DNA from: JAAYCI01 sp031551695
Lineage (GTDB): Bacteria; Bacillota; Clostridia; Oscillospirales; Ruminococcaceae
NCBI GenBank assembly: GCA_031551695.1
Contig: JAVBNG010000032.1
Span: forward strand, 1-43,732
Direction: 5' to 3'
DNA length: 43,732 nt
The notes under the pieces were generated by a model. That model was not told the DNA's origin, did not search any database, and worked only from the letters and a program-made list of their open reading frames with translations. Made by a program: the position numbers and the translations under genes. How positions within the stretch are numbered: the stretch's first letter is position 1; each line of letters opens with the position of its first letter. Of the stretch, positions 1-8,947 are shown in pieces.

Positions 1-1
1 T

Positions 2-382
2 GTGAAGGTGTACATGTACAATTACGACCGGCCGTCTGACACAGGCTGCGTCTACCCCATCGAATGCTATTTCCCGACCTGGGTCATCCCGGAGGATCAC
101 AGGATCACAAAGGCTGTGGAGGCGGCCCATAAGGGGCTCTACGGCGAATCGCGCGTCGGTTCTTCCGGAACCGCGGCGGCGAGGGCGGCGCGGCCGCTCA
201 CCGACAAATGGACATTCTCCACAAACGGCGTGTCCATCATGGGCAGAAACGGCATCCCCTGTATTGGCTTCGGCCCGGGCGCCGAGGCCCAGGCCCACGC
301 CCCCGACGAAAAAACCTGGAAGGACGATCTGGTCGAGTGCGCGGCGGTGTATGCCGCGGTGCCCGCGCTTTACTGCGAATAG
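2..382 (+). CDS. ygeY: YgeY family selenium-metabolism-linked hydrolase (C-terminal part)
   Basis: Only the last ~126 codons are in the window; the frame is open from base 2, so the start lies upstream. The sequence matches the C-terminal half of M20/ArgE-like metallo-hydrolases of the YgeY type. A conserved Gly-rich turn (GRNGIPCIGFGPG) is followed by AHAPDE, which carries a late metal-ligand His of the M20 fold. YgeY-type enzymes cleave amide or carbamoyl bonds in small nitrogenous intermediates, are cytosolic, and occur in clusters for anaerobic purine breakdown. A purine-catabolic carbamoyltransferase starts 47 nt downstream on the same strand, so the two are probably co-transcribed. Family assignment is from residues I recognise plus context; the exact substrate is unknown. 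Confidence 0.82.
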   Translation: MKVYMYNYDRPSDTGCVYPIECYFPTWVIPEDHRITKAVEAAHKGLYGESRVGSSGTAAARAARPLTDKWTFSTNGVSIMGRNGIPCIGFGPGAEAQAHAPDEKTWKDDLVECAAVYAAVPALYCE

Positions 383-429
383 ACGAAGGCGGGGCGTGAT
401 TAACCTAAAATTGACGGGAGGACAATTAG

Positions 430-1626
430 ATGAGTAATTTTGCCGGGCTGATAAAAAAGATTGAGGGACTCAAGGTTTCAAACATGTTTGAAAACGACTT
501 TCTCCTGACCTGGGAAAAAAGCGACGACGAGCTGGCGGCTGTGTTCGCGGTGGCCGACGCGCTGCGCGACCTGCGCGAGCGCAATATCTCCGCCAGAATA
601 TTTGACAGCGGGCTGGGCGTCTCCCTCTTCCGCGACAACTCCACCCGCACCCGCTTCTCCTTCGCTTCCGCCTGCAACCTGCTGGGTTTGGAAGTGCAGG
701 ATTTGGACGAAGGCAAAAGCCAGATCGCCCATGGCGAGACCGTGCGTGAAACGGCCAACATGATCAGCTTCATGGCCGACATCATCGGCATCCGCGACGA
801 CATGTACATCGGCAAGGGCAACACCTACATGCGCGAAGTGTCGAAGGCGGTGCAGGACGGCTACAAAGAGGGGAACCTCGAGCAGCGCCCCACCCTGGTG
901 AACCTGCAGTGCGACATTGACCACCCCACCCAGAGCATGGCGGACATGGACCACATCATCCACCAATTCGGCGGCGTGGAAAACCTGAAGGGCAAGAAGA
1001 TTGCCATGACCTGGGCGTACTCCCCCAGCTACGGCAAGCCCCTTAGCGTGCCCCAGGGCATTGTTGGCCTGATGACCCGCTTTGGCATGGAAGTGAGCCT
1101 GGCCCACCCGGAAGGCTACGAAATCATGCCCGAAGTGGAAGAAGTTGCCAAGAAGAACGCGGCTGCCACCGGCGGCAAGTTCACAAAGTCGAACTCCATG
1201 GCGGAAGCTTTCGCCGGCGCCGACATCGTGTACCCGAAAAGCTGGGCCCCCTTCAGCGCCATGGAAAAACGCACCGTGCTTTACGGCGATGGCGACTCCG
1301 AGGGCATCAAGAAGCTGGAAACAGAGCTGCTGGCCCAGAACGCGAACCACAAGGACTGGGAATGCACCGAAGAGCTGATGAAGACCACGAAAGACGGCAA
1401 GGCGCTGTACATGCACTGCCTGCCCGCCGACATTTCCGGCGTCTCCTGCAAAGAGGGCGAAGTGGTTGGCAGCGTGTTTGACCGCTACCGCGTGCCCATG
1501 TACAAAGAAGCCGGCTTCAAGCCCTACATCATCGCGGCGATGATGTTCCTCTCCAAGATGAAAGACCCGGCCGCGGCCTTGAAAGCCCTCGAGGCCAAAG
1601 GCACGAACCGCATTTTCCAGTATTAA
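430..1626 (+). CDS. ygeW: Knotted carbamoyltransferase YgeW
   Basis: A 398-aa cytosolic enzyme of the aspartate/ornithine carbamoyltransferase superfamily. The carbamoyl-phosphate loop STRTRFS lies at residues 71-77 and the HCLPADI motif at about 329-335. The segments DLDEGKSQIAHGE and ETANMISFMADIIG, and the extra length over ornithine transcarbamylase (~330 aa), fit the YgeW group, whose natural carbamoyl acceptor is not settled. In this pathway it is thought to work phosphorolytically, giving carbamoyl phosphate to the carbamate kinase encoded next. The start ATG follows a GGGAGGA ribosome site by about 6 nt. It is linked to ygeY upstream (47-nt gap) and separated from carbamate kinase by a 127-nt gap holding a hairpin. 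Confidence 0.93.
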   Translation: MSNFAGLIKKIEGLKVSNMFENDFLLTWEKSDDELAAVFAVADALRDLRERNISARIFDSGLGVSLFRDNSTRTRFSFASACNLLGLEVQDLDEGKSQIAHGETVRETANMISFMADIIGIRDDMYIGKGNTYMREVSKAVQDGYKEGNLEQRPTLVNLQCDIDHPTQSMADMDHIIHQFGGVENLKGKKIAMTWAYSPSYGKPLSVPQGIVGLMTRFGMEVSLAHPEGYEIMPEVEEVAKKNAAATGGKFTKSNSMAEAFAGADIVYPKSWAPFSAMEKRTVLYGDGDSEGIKKLETELLAQNANHKDWECTEELMKTTKDGKALYMHCLPADISGVSCKEGEVVGSVFDRYRVPMYKEAGFKPYIIAAMMFLSKMKDPAAALKALEAKGTNRIFQY

Positions 1627-1668
1627 TTACATATCTTCCAAAATGCAGCTTTCCTGACGGAGGCTGAC

Positions 1669-1713
1669 GGCGCTGTGCGATTGAATACTGCAACATTCAA
1701 GACGCACAGCGCC
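1669..1713 (+). repeat. Two-tier intergenic hairpin between ygeW and carbamate kinase
   Basis: Perfect 11-bp arms GGCGCTGTGCG (1669-1679) and CGCACAGCGCC (1703-1713) enclose a second perfect 6-bp pair, TTGAAT (1681-1686) with ATTCAA (1695-1700), and an 8-nt loop. Together this is a 17-bp interrupted stem. Only scattered T residues follow, so it is a poor intrinsic terminator. It could partly terminate, protect an mRNA end, or mark a processing site. Confidence 0.7.
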
Positions 1714-1753
1714 TTTATCAAATTTTATTCGAATGATGGAGGCACTAGGAATT

Positions 1754-2689
1754 ATGGGAAAAAGGATTGTTTTGGCGCTGGGCGGCAACGCCCTTGGAAA
1801 CACTTTGGAAGAGCAGATGAAAGCGGTGAAAACCACATCGAAGGCCATCGCGGGGCTGATTGAGGCGGGCAACGAAGTGGTGATTGCCCACGGCAACGGC
1901 CCGCAGGTGGGGATGATTAACCTGGCGATGGAGGCCGCCGGCAAAACCGAGGCCAAAACGCCTTACATCCCCATGTCGGTGTGCGTGGCCATGAGCCAGG
2001 GCTACATTGGGTACGACCTGCAGAACGCCCTGCGCGAAGAACTGCTCGACCGCGGCATCACCACCCCGGTGGCCTGTGTCATCACCCAAACGCTGGTGGA
2101 CGCGGACGACCCGGCTTTCAAAAAGCCCACGAAGCCCATCGGCTCTTTCTACAGCGAGGAAGAAGCGAAGGAGATGACGGCAAAGGGCTACGACATGATG
2201 GAAGACGCCGGCCGCGGCTGGCGCCGTGTGGTGGCGTCGCCACGGCCCACCGATATCATTGAGAAGGAAACCGTGAAAGCCATGCTGGCGGCGAAACAGG
2301 TGGTCATTGCGGCGGGCGGCGGCGGCATCCCCGTGCGCAAGGCCGAGGGCAACCGCCTGAACGGCGCGGCCGCCGTGGTGGACAAGGATTTTGCCTCCGC
2401 CGTATTGGCAGACATCATCGACGCGGACTACCTCATCATCCTGACGGCCGTGGAAAAAGTGGCCGTGAACTACAACAAGCCCGACGAAAAATGGCTGGAC
2501 AAGTTGACCCTGGCCGAAGCACAGAAATACTGCGACGAAGGGCAGTTTGCCCCGGGCAGCATGCTGCCGAAGGTGCAGGCCGCCATGCAGTTCGCCGCGT
2601 CGAAGCCGGGCCGCCGTGCGCTCATTACCCTGTTGGAAAAAGCGGAAGAGGGCATTGCGGGCAAAACCGGCACGGTGATCGAGGGTTAA
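1754..2689 (+). CDS. arcC: Carbamate kinase
   Basis: A 311-aa amino-acid-kinase-fold enzyme that makes ATP from carbamoyl phosphate and ADP, releasing carbamate. The N-terminal GGNALG loop (residues 10-15) and HGNGPQVG (46-53) are family signatures, and GGGGIPV and MLPKVQAAMQFA appear further on. Length is normal for ArcC. I place the start at the ATG whose product begins MGKRIVLALGGNA. It lies 11 nt after GGAGG (1738-1742); an in-frame start 21 nt upstream would overlap that ribosome site. Next to ygeW it forms the ATP-recovery step of the operon, equivalent to E. coli yqeA. A 232-nt structured gap follows before ssnA. Confidence 0.95.
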   Translation: MGKRIVLALGGNALGNTLEEQMKAVKTTSKAIAGLIEAGNEVVIAHGNGPQVGMINLAMEAAGKTEAKTPYIPMSVCVAMSQGYIGYDLQNALREELLDRGITTPVACVITQTLVDADDPAFKKPTKPIGSFYSEEEAKEMTAKGYDMMEDAGRGWRRVVASPRPTDIIEKETVKAMLAAKQVVIAAGGGGIPVRKAEGNRLNGAAAVVDKDFASAVLADIIDADYLIILTAVEKVAVNYNKPDEKWLDKLTLAEAQKYCDEGQFAPGSMLPKVQAAMQFAASKPGRRALITLLEKAEEGIAGKTGTVIEG

Positions 2690-2921
2690 ATATATTTACT
2701 TTTTCATTGCAGGGGACGATTCGGCAGTGCGCATAAGGGTATCGGCCCCCAGGGGCGCTTCTCTTGCCCCTGCGGGGCAATTCACCTTCTCAGCTACAAG
2801 GCCGGCGGCATACAATGTGTTTTAGATTGTGTGACGAAGGCCGCGGAAGGTAGATGCCCGTTGCGCACTGGCGTATCGGCTCCGGGATTTGTGGCACTCT
2901 GCCACGCAGAGGAGGGCCCCT
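2690..2921 (+). promoter_or_regulatory. Structured leader between carbamate kinase and ssnA
   Basis: This gap has no credible ORF but much possible structure. TTGCCCC and GGGGCAA (2764-2780) form a tight hairpin with loop TGC. The same CCCCTG strand can instead pair with CAGGGGC (2750-2756) or with GCAGGGG (2709-2715), so at least three folds compete. GTGGCA/TGCCAC (2891-2905) makes a hairpin just before the GGAGGG ribosome site of ssnA. The octamer GTATCGGC occurs twice (near 2739 and 2873). A copy of the recurring 22-nt motif lies inside. Regulatory function is inference. Confidence 0.4.
2846..2868 (-). repeat. Intergenic 22-nt motif, copy 1 (divergent)
   Basis: On the - strand this reads as a variant of CGCRACGCACATCTMCCTTC, with GGG replacing CAC in the middle. 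It lies about 55 nt upstream of the ssnA start. The flanking arms seen at the other two copies are not conserved here, so this is the weakest member. Confidence 0.45.
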
Positions 2922-4259
2922 ATGTTACTGATTGGAAACGGACGCACCATTACCCAAAATGCAGACAACCCGTTCATCGAAAACGGCTGTGTGGCTGTGG
3001 ACGGCGGGCTCATCAAAGAAGTTGGCGACACCGCCGCTTTGCAAGCAAAATACCCCGGCGCCGAGTTTTACGACGCGGCGGGCCGGGTCATCATGCCGGG
3101 CATCATCAACGCCCACACCCACATTTATTCGTCCTTTGCGCGCGGGCTATCCATGCCGGCAAGCGGGCCAAGCAAAACGTTTTTGGACATTTTGGAAAAC
3201 GTGTGGTGGAAAATCGACAAAGTGCTGAACATTGAGGACAGCCGGTACAGCGCCTACGCCACCGGCATGGAGAGCGTGAAATATGGCGTTACCACGCTGT
3301 TTGACCACCACGCCAGCCAAAACTATGTGGAGGGGAGCCTCTTTGCCATCAAGGACGCGCTTTCCGACATCGGCATGCGCGCCTCCCTGTGCTATGAAGT
3401 GAGCGACCGCGATGGCGAGGCCACGGCAAACGCCGCCATTGCTGAAAACAAGGCGTTCATCGAGTATGCGGAAAAGCAAGCGAACGACATGGTGAAGGGC
3501 ATGTTCGGCCTGCACGCGTCCTTCACTTTAAGCGAAAAAACGCTGGAAAAATGCGTGGACGCCATGGGCGACAAAAACGCGGGCTTCCACGTCCACGTGG
3601 CCGAAGGCATCGGCGATGTGTACGACTCTTTGGAAAAATACGGCAAGCGCGTGGTGGAACGGCTGTTTGACGCGAAGATTTTGGGCGAAAAAACGCTGGC
3701 TGTCCACGACATCCACGTGACAGGCGCCGAAATGGATATTCTGGTGGACACGAACACCATGGCCGCGCACAACCCGGAGAGCAACATGGGCAACGCTGTT
3801 GGCTGTTCGGCCGCTTTGACGATGATGGAAAAGGGCATTTTGCTGGGCCTCGGCACCGACGCTTACACCCAGGACATGTTCGAGAGCCTGAAGGTGGCAA
3901 ACATCATCCACAAGCACAATTTGTGCAACCCGAACGTGGGCTTCATGGAAGCCATGCAAATGCTGTTCACGAACAATGCCAAAATTTGCGGGCGGTTCTT
4001 CGACGTGCCTCTCGGCGTGCTTGCGGAAGGCGCGGCGGCGGACGTGATTGTGGTGGACTACACGCCGCACACGCCCCTTTCGGCGGCCAACACCGCGGGG
4101 CACATCATGTTCGGCATGATGGGCCGCAGTGTGGATTGCACCATGGTGGCGGGCAAGTTCCTGATGAAAGACCGCGTGATGCAGACAGTGGACGAACAGG
4201 CCATTTTGGCAAAAAGCCGCGAACAGGCGGCGGATTTCTCAAAGCGCCTCAACAAATAG
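2922..4259 (+). CDS. ssnA: Putative aminohydrolase SsnA
   Basis: A 445-aa amidohydrolase-superfamily enzyme of the SsnA/guanine deaminase-like group. The metal-binding HTH motif (NAHTHIYSS, His65 and His67) opens the barrel; GLHASF, HVHVAEG and HDIHV supply later histidines, and GLGTDAYTQDM supplies the catalytic Asp. These enzymes hydrolytically remove an amino group from purine-like rings. In the cluster it probably deaminates an amino-purine or an opened-ring intermediate. The start ATG (MLLIGNGRTI) is 5 nt after GGAGGG; an in-frame alternative 33 nt upstream lacks a comparable ribosome site. Cytosolic, with no signal peptide. Substrate is inferred from family and context. Confidence 0.9.
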   Translation: MLLIGNGRTITQNADNPFIENGCVAVDGGLIKEVGDTAALQAKYPGAEFYDAAGRVIMPGIINAHTHIYSSFARGLSMPASGPSKTFLDILENVWWKIDKVLNIEDSRYSAYATGMESVKYGVTTLFDHHASQNYVEGSLFAIKDALSDIGMRASLCYEVSDRDGEATANAAIAENKAFIEYAEKQANDMVKGMFGLHASFTLSEKTLEKCVDAMGDKNAGFHVHVAEGIGDVYDSLEKYGKRVVERLFDAKILGEKTLAVHDIHVTGAEMDILVDTNTMAAHNPESNMGNAVGCSAALTMMEKGILLGLGTDAYTQDMFESLKVANIIHKHNLCNPNVGFMEAMQMLFTNNAKICGRFFDVPLGVLAEGAAADVIVVDYTPHTPLSAANTAGHIMFGMMGRSVDCTMVAGKFLMKDRVMQTVDEQAILAKSREQAADFSKRLNK

Positions 4260-4352
4260 GGTTTTTCAAAAGGGGTTGGCCTGTGAGAGGCCATTTACGG
4301 GGCCTGCCTGCGGAAATTTTGGCGGACCGTTTTCAGAAACCAGAGGGAATCA

Positions 4353-5801
4353 ATGGCAAAAAAACAGAATACAGAGGAAATCGTCCGCGCCGCGGGCACA
4401 GGCGCTCCCTCCGGAAGCGCGGGACAGGGCGGGAGTGCGGACTCCCTCCTGTTCCAGTTCAAAGGACGGCCGCCGCTGGGCAAGGTGCTGCCGCTGGGTT
4501 TGCAGCATGTGGTAAGCGCCATTGTGGGCGTGATGACCCCGGCGGTGATTGTGGCAAACGCCTGCGGCCTGCAGGGGCAGGACGTCACGTTCCTGATCCA
4601 GGTATCGCTGGTGGCGTCGGCTTTGGCCACACTGCTGCAGCTGTTTCCGCTGGGGCGGTTCGGCTCGGGGCTGCCGGTCATCATCGGCACCAGCTTCGCC
4701 TACATCCCCACCCTGACGGCAATCGGCAACGAGTTTAACATCGCCACCATTTTCGGCGCACAGATCTGCGGCGGCGTGGCGGCCATCGCCGTGGGCTTTT
4801 TTATCAAGCAAATCCGCCCGCTGTTCCCGCCCATGGTGACGGGCACCGTCATTTTCACCATCGGCCTGTCCCTGTATCCAACGGCCATCCGCTACATGGC
4901 GGGCGGCGGAAACGCGGGCACGAACCCCGCCTTCGGCAGTTCCATGAACTGGATGGTCGCCATCATCACGCTGTTGGTGGTAATTGGGCTGAACCACTAC
5001 GCCAAGGGCATTGCGAAGCTGGCGTCCATTCTCATCGCCATGGCGGTGGGATACCTGATCGCCCTGCCGCTCGGCATGGTCAGCTTTTCGCCCATCGGCG
5101 AGGCCGGCTGGTTCCAGGTGCCGCTGCCCATGCACTTCGGCGTCGAGTTTGTTCCCAGCGCCATCATCACCATGGTCATCATGTTTATTGTGAACGCGGT
5201 GCAGGCCATCGGAGACTTTTCGTCCACCACCATGGGCGGCATGGACCGCGAGCCGACGGACAGGGAGCTTTCCGGCGGCATTATGGCCACAAATACCGCC
5301 AGCGGCATTTTTGCCCTGTTTGGCGGCCTGCCGCTGGCAACCTACAGCCAAAACGTGGGCATCGTCACTGTAACGCGGGTGGTAAACCGCACGGTATTCG
5401 CCCTGGCGGCGGGCGTCATGCTGCTGGCCGGCTTCATCCCAAAGCTTTCGGCGGTACTTTCCACCATTCCCCAATGTGTCATCGGCGGGGCCACCATCTC
5501 GGTGTTCGCCTCCATCACCATGACGGGCATCCGCATGATAGCGGCCGCAGGGCTCAACGCCCGCAACATCGCCATCATCGGGCTTTCGGTTGCGCTGGGC
5601 GTTGGGCTTACCAGTGTGCCGGGCTGCCTTGGCGGGTTCCCCCAGTGGGTGACGACCGTGTTTGCGTCTTCGTCCGTGGTCATCGCCACGGTAACGGCGG
5701 TGGCGGCAAACCTGATTCTACCAAAGGACAATCCCGGGGGCAGTGCGGCCTCCGGCAAAACCAGCACAGGCGGTGGCACTGCGGCCGCTGACGAAACTTG
5801 A
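4353..5801 (+). CDS. NCS2 nucleobase permease (xanthine/uric acid type)
   Basis: A 482-aa polytopic inner-membrane protein with about 12-14 hydrophobic helices, of the nucleobase:cation symporter-2 family. It shows the NCS2 features PVIIGTSFAYIPTL in the first half and YSQNVGIVTVTRVVNR in the helix-10 region, the latter typical of xanthine/uric acid carriers. Residues 10-35 and the last ~30 residues are Gly/Ser/Ala/Thr-rich tails outside the transport core. The ATG follows AGAGGGAA by a few bases. Its position between ssnA and ygfK points to uptake of the purine degraded by this operon. A short hairpin lies upstream at 4277-4293. Exact substrate not determinable from sequence. Confidence 0.9.
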   Translation: MAKKQNTEEIVRAAGTGAPSGSAGQGGSADSLLFQFKGRPPLGKVLPLGLQHVVSAIVGVMTPAVIVANACGLQGQDVTFLIQVSLVASALATLLQLFPLGRFGSGLPVIIGTSFAYIPTLTAIGNEFNIATIFGAQICGGVAAIAVGFFIKQIRPLFPPMVTGTVIFTIGLSLYPTAIRYMAGGGNAGTNPAFGSSMNWMVAIITLLVVIGLNHYAKGIAKLASILIAMAVGYLIALPLGMVSFSPIGEAGWFQVPLPMHFGVEFVPSAIITMVIMFIVNAVQAIGDFSSTTMGGMDREPTDRELSGGIMATNTASGIFALFGGLPLATYSQNVGIVTVTRVVNRTVFALAAGVMLLAGFIPKLSAVLSTIPQCVIGGATISVFASITMTGIRMIAAAGLNARNIAIIGLSVALGVGLTSVPGCLGGFPQWVTTVFASSSVVIATVTAVAANLILPKDNPGGSAASGKTSTGGGTAAADET

Positions 5802-5813
5802 GGGAGGTTCTGA

Positions 5814-8800
5814 ATGAGCGAGATAATGAGGCCAATGCCCTTTGGGCAGCTCATGACATGGGCAATGACGGAATACCGCGCCGAGGGACGTGTTTTCGGC
5901 GTGCGCAAAGAGAAATTCTTCAAGAACGATTCCGGCACGGAGATGGAGATTTTCGGCACTTCCATCCCGTCCGCCATCGGCCCGGCCGCCGGGCCGAACT
6001 CCCAACTGGCGCAAAACATCATTGCCGCCTACCTTGCCGGCAGCCGCTTTGTAGAGCTGAAAACCGTGCAGAAAATGGACGGCAAAGAGCTGCGCGACTG
6101 TGTGCCGCGCCCGTGCATCAAGGCGGAGGACGAGTGCTACAACGTGGAGTGGAGCACAGAGTTGACCGTGCCGCAGGCCTATGCCGAGTATGTGAAGGCC
6201 TGGGTGGCCATCCACGCGCTGGGCAAGGAACTGGGCCTTTCGGACAAAACAGATTTTGTGTTCAACCAGAGCGCCGGGTACGATCTGGACGGTATCAAGA
6301 CCGAAAAGATCGACAGCTACATCGAGGGCATGAAGAACGCCGCCGGCCGGCCGGACTTTGAAGAGGCCGTGCAGTGGCTGAAAGATAACGCGGATCTGTT
6401 CGAGACCTTCACCGCGGCGGACGCGGCGGCCATCCCCGCAGGGGTGAGCAACTCGGTGACGCTTTCCACGCTACACGGCTGCCCGCCGCAGGAGATCGAG
6501 CGCATCTCGAAATACCTGCTGGAAGAGAAAAAGGTGCACACCTTCGTGAAGTGCAACCCCACCTTGCTGGGCTATGAAACCGCGCGGCGGTTGCTGGACG
6601 AAATGGGCTTCACCTATGTGAGCTTTGACGAGCACCACTTCAACGACGATTTGCAGTACGGCGACGCCGTTGCCATGCTGGGCCGCTTGATGGAATATGC
6701 CAAAGAGCGCGGCCTCTCCTTCGGCGTGAAGATCACCAACACCTTCCCGGTGGAAATCACCAAAAAGGAACTGCCCGGCGAAGAGATGTACATGAGCGGC
6801 CGCGCTTTGTTCCCGCTGTCCATCAACGTGGCGCAAAAGCTGGCCCAGGATTTTGACGGCAAGTTGCCTATTTCCTACTCCGGCGGCGCGGACGCCTTCA
6901 ACATTGAGGACATTTACAAAACGGGCATTCGGCCCATCACCGTGGCCACCACCATTTTGAAGCCCGGCGGCTACGAGCGCATGAAGCAGCTGGCCGCAAA
7001 ACTTGCGCCGATGCTGAAACGCGAATGGGACGGTATCGACAAGGCGGCGCTGACAAAGCTTGCCACCACCCTGCCCACCCGCGAATTCTACCGGAAGGAA
7101 AAACGCACCGTGGGCAGCCGCAAAACAGAGAGCCCCCTCGGCCTGTTCGACTGCTTCATGGCCCCCTGCCGCGACGGCGGATGCCCCATTGGCCAGCAGG
7201 TGCCCGAGTACCTGAAAATGGTGTGCATGGAGGAGTACGGCAAAGCGTTCGACATCATCGCCATCGACAACGCCGCCCCCGGCGTGACGGGCGAAATTTG
7301 CAACCACAACTGCCAAAGCAAGTGCACCCGCATGGACTATGACGAGAGCCTGCACATCCGCGCGTCGAAACGCATGGCCTCGGAAAAGGCGCAGAAGGCC
7401 TTTACAGATAAAATTTCCGCGCCCGCTTTGAAGACGGACAAAAAGGCCGTCGTCATCGGCGCGGGGCCCGCGGGCATTGCGGCCGCGTTGTTCCTGCGGC
7501 GCAACGGCGTGGCCGTTACCGTGCTGGAAAAACGCGAGAAACCCTTCGGCATCGTGCAGTACGTCATCCCGGCCTTCCGCATTTCAGACGACGCCATGCA
7601 GCGCGACTACCAAATGGCGGTGAACATGGGCGTGGAGTTTCAATTCGGCGTAGCCGGCGCGGATCCCGCGAAGCTGAAGGGTGAGTACGACTTTGTCATC
7701 ATTGCCACCGGCGCGTGGAAGGAAGGCGCCGCCGCCGTGGAAAAGGGACAGGAGCTTTTGCTGGACGCCCTGGCGTTTCTGGAAGAATCCAAAAAGAACG
7801 GCTGCAACGTCACCCTGGGCAAACGCGTGGCCGTGGTTGGCGGCGGCGACGTAGCCATGGACTGCGCCCGCGCCGCGAAGCGCGCGCCCGGCGTGGAAAA
7901 CGTGACCCTCGTGTACCGCCGCACCCGCGAGTTCATGCCGGCCAGCCCGGAGGAAATAGACCTCGCCATCGCCGACGGCGTGGACGTGCTGGAGCTGTAT
8001 GGCCCCAAAACCTACGACGGAAAAACCCTCACCTGCGAGGTGATGGAGCTTTCCGACTACGACGCTTCCGGCCGCCGGGGCATCAAGGGCACCGGCGTGA
8101 CGAAGGCGCTGGCCTTCGACAAGGTGATTAGTGCCGTGGGCGCCCGGGTGGATTCTGCCATCTTCGAAGCCGCGGGCCTGGAACTGGACGCCAAGAAGCG
8201 CCCGGTGGTGAGCGGTATGAAGGAGAGCAGCGTGAAGGGTGTTTACGTGGCGGGCGACTGCCGCGAAGGCCCGGCCACCGTGGTGCGCGCCATTGCCGAC
8301 GCAAAGGCCGCCGCCATCGACATCCTCATCAAGCTGGGCCTGCCGAACGACTTTGTGCGCGTGGCATCCACCAGCGAGGAGTTCAAAATGTACGAGCGCA
8401 AGGGCGTGCTGGCACAGCCGGCGGACATGCCGGCGGACAACCGGCGCTGCCTTGGCTGCGACGTGCTGTGCGAACTGTGTGTGGACGTTTGCCCGAACCG
8501 CGCCAACGTGCGTGTGAAGATGGACGGCTTCAAGAACAGCGCCCAAATTTTGCACGTGGACGCCATGTGCAACGAATGCGGCAACTGCGGCGTATTCTGC
8601 CCGCACAGCGGCAACCCGTACAAAGACAAAGTGACCGTGTTTGGCTCCGTCGAGGACTTCAAGGACTCGGAGAACCGCGGTTTTGCGAAGCTTTCCGGCG
8701 ACGAATACCTCATTCGCCTTGCCGGCGGCGAAACGGTGCAGTGCGGCCTTGCAGACGCGCGCGTACCGAAGGACCTTTCCGCTTTCATTGCCCACGTGTG

Positions 8801-8831
8801 CAAAACCATTCCGTATGTAATGCCTATGTGA
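5814..8831 (+). CDS. ygfK: YgfK: FAD/Fe-S oxidoreductase (putative selenate reductase subunit)
   Basis: A 1005-aa cytosolic multidomain protein. Residues ~1-430 resemble a dihydropyrimidine dehydrogenase/dihydroorotate-type flavin barrel (GPAAGPNSQLAQ near the start). A GltD-like N-terminal cluster follows, with cysteines from 447 and CNHNCQSKC at 496. A dinucleotide fold has GAGPAGIAAALFLRR near 549, a second NAD(P) motif GGGDVAMD, and GDCREGPATVVRA closing the FAD site. At the C-terminus is a two-cluster ferredoxin (CLGCDVLCELCVDVCP at 879, CNECGNCGVFCP at 919). It is likely the electron-transfer hub and may itself reduce a purine intermediate. The start is 12 nt after the permease stop, with GGGAGG upstream. 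The 'selenate reductase' name is historical; a role in purine reduction fits the context better. Confidence 0.93.
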   Translation: MSEIMRPMPFGQLMTWAMTEYRAEGRVFGVRKEKFFKNDSGTEMEIFGTSIPSAIGPAAGPNSQLAQNIIAAYLAGSRFVELKTVQKMDGKELRDCVPRPCIKAEDECYNVEWSTELTVPQAYAEYVKAWVAIHALGKELGLSDKTDFVFNQSAGYDLDGIKTEKIDSYIEGMKNAAGRPDFEEAVQWLKDNADLFETFTAADAAAIPAGVSNSVTLSTLHGCPPQEIERISKYLLEEKKVHTFVKCNPTLLGYETARRLLDEMGFTYVSFDEHHFNDDLQYGDAVAMLGRLMEYAKERGLSFGVKITNTFPVEITKKELPGEEMYMSGRALFPLSINVAQKLAQDFDGKLPISYSGGADAFNIEDIYKTGIRPITVATTILKPGGYERMKQLAAKLAPMLKREWDGIDKAALTKLATTLPTREFYRKEKRTVGSRKTESPLGLFDCFMAPCRDGGCPIGQQVPEYLKMVCMEEYGKAFDIIAIDNAAPGVTGEICNHNCQSKCTRMDYDESLHIRASKRMASEKAQKAFTDKISAPALKTDKKAVVIGAGPAGIAAALFLRRNGVAVTVLEKREKPFGIVQYVIPAFRISDDAMQRDYQMAVNMGVEFQFGVAGADPAKLKGEYDFVIIATGAWKEGAAAVEKGQELLLDALAFLEESKKNGCNVTLGKRVAVVGGGDVAMDCARAAKRAPGVENVTLVYRRTREFMPASPEEIDLAIADGVDVLELYGPKTYDGKTLTCEVMELSDYDASGRRGIKGTGVTKALAFDKVISAVGARVDSAIFEAAGLELDAKKRPVVSGMKESSVKGVYVAGDCREGPATVVRAIADAKAAAIDILIKLGLPNDFVRVASTSEEFKMYERKGVLAQPADMPADNRRCLGCDVLCELCVDVCPNRANVRVKMDGFKNSAQILHVDAMCNECGNCGVFCPHSGNPYKDKVTVFGSVEDFKDSENRGFAKLSGDEYLIRLAGGETVQCGLADARVPKDLSAFIAHVCKTIPYVMPM

Positions 8832-8839
8832 GCATGACC

Positions 8840-8882
8840 TGCGGCCCGGCATGGGGAAACCAGAGGAGCATGCCGGGCCGCA
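8840..8882 (+). repeat. Perfect 14-bp intergenic hairpin between ygfK and xdhD
   Basis: TGCGGCCCGGCATG (8840-8853) and its exact reverse complement (8869-8882) enclose a 15-nt purine-rich loop that contains GAGGAG. The stem is very GC-rich. TTACC follows rather than a T-run, so intrinsic termination is unlikely. It may set the 3' end or stability of the ygfK message. Confidence 0.75.
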
Positions 8883-8947
8883 TTACCATTTGCAAAAGCG
8901 AAGCGCCCGGGTGCGTCCCGGCGCGGCGCGCCGTTTAGGAGGCATCC

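Noticed and set aside
430..1626. Plain ornithine carbamoyltransferase of the arginine deiminase pathway
   Set aside because: There is no arginine deiminase nearby; the length, the internal motifs and the ygeY/ssnA/ygfK neighbours fit YgeW.
8840..8882. Rho-independent terminator between ygfK and xdhD
   Set aside because: Stem is strong but no T-tract follows, and xdhD clearly belongs to the same pathway; listed as a hairpin instead.
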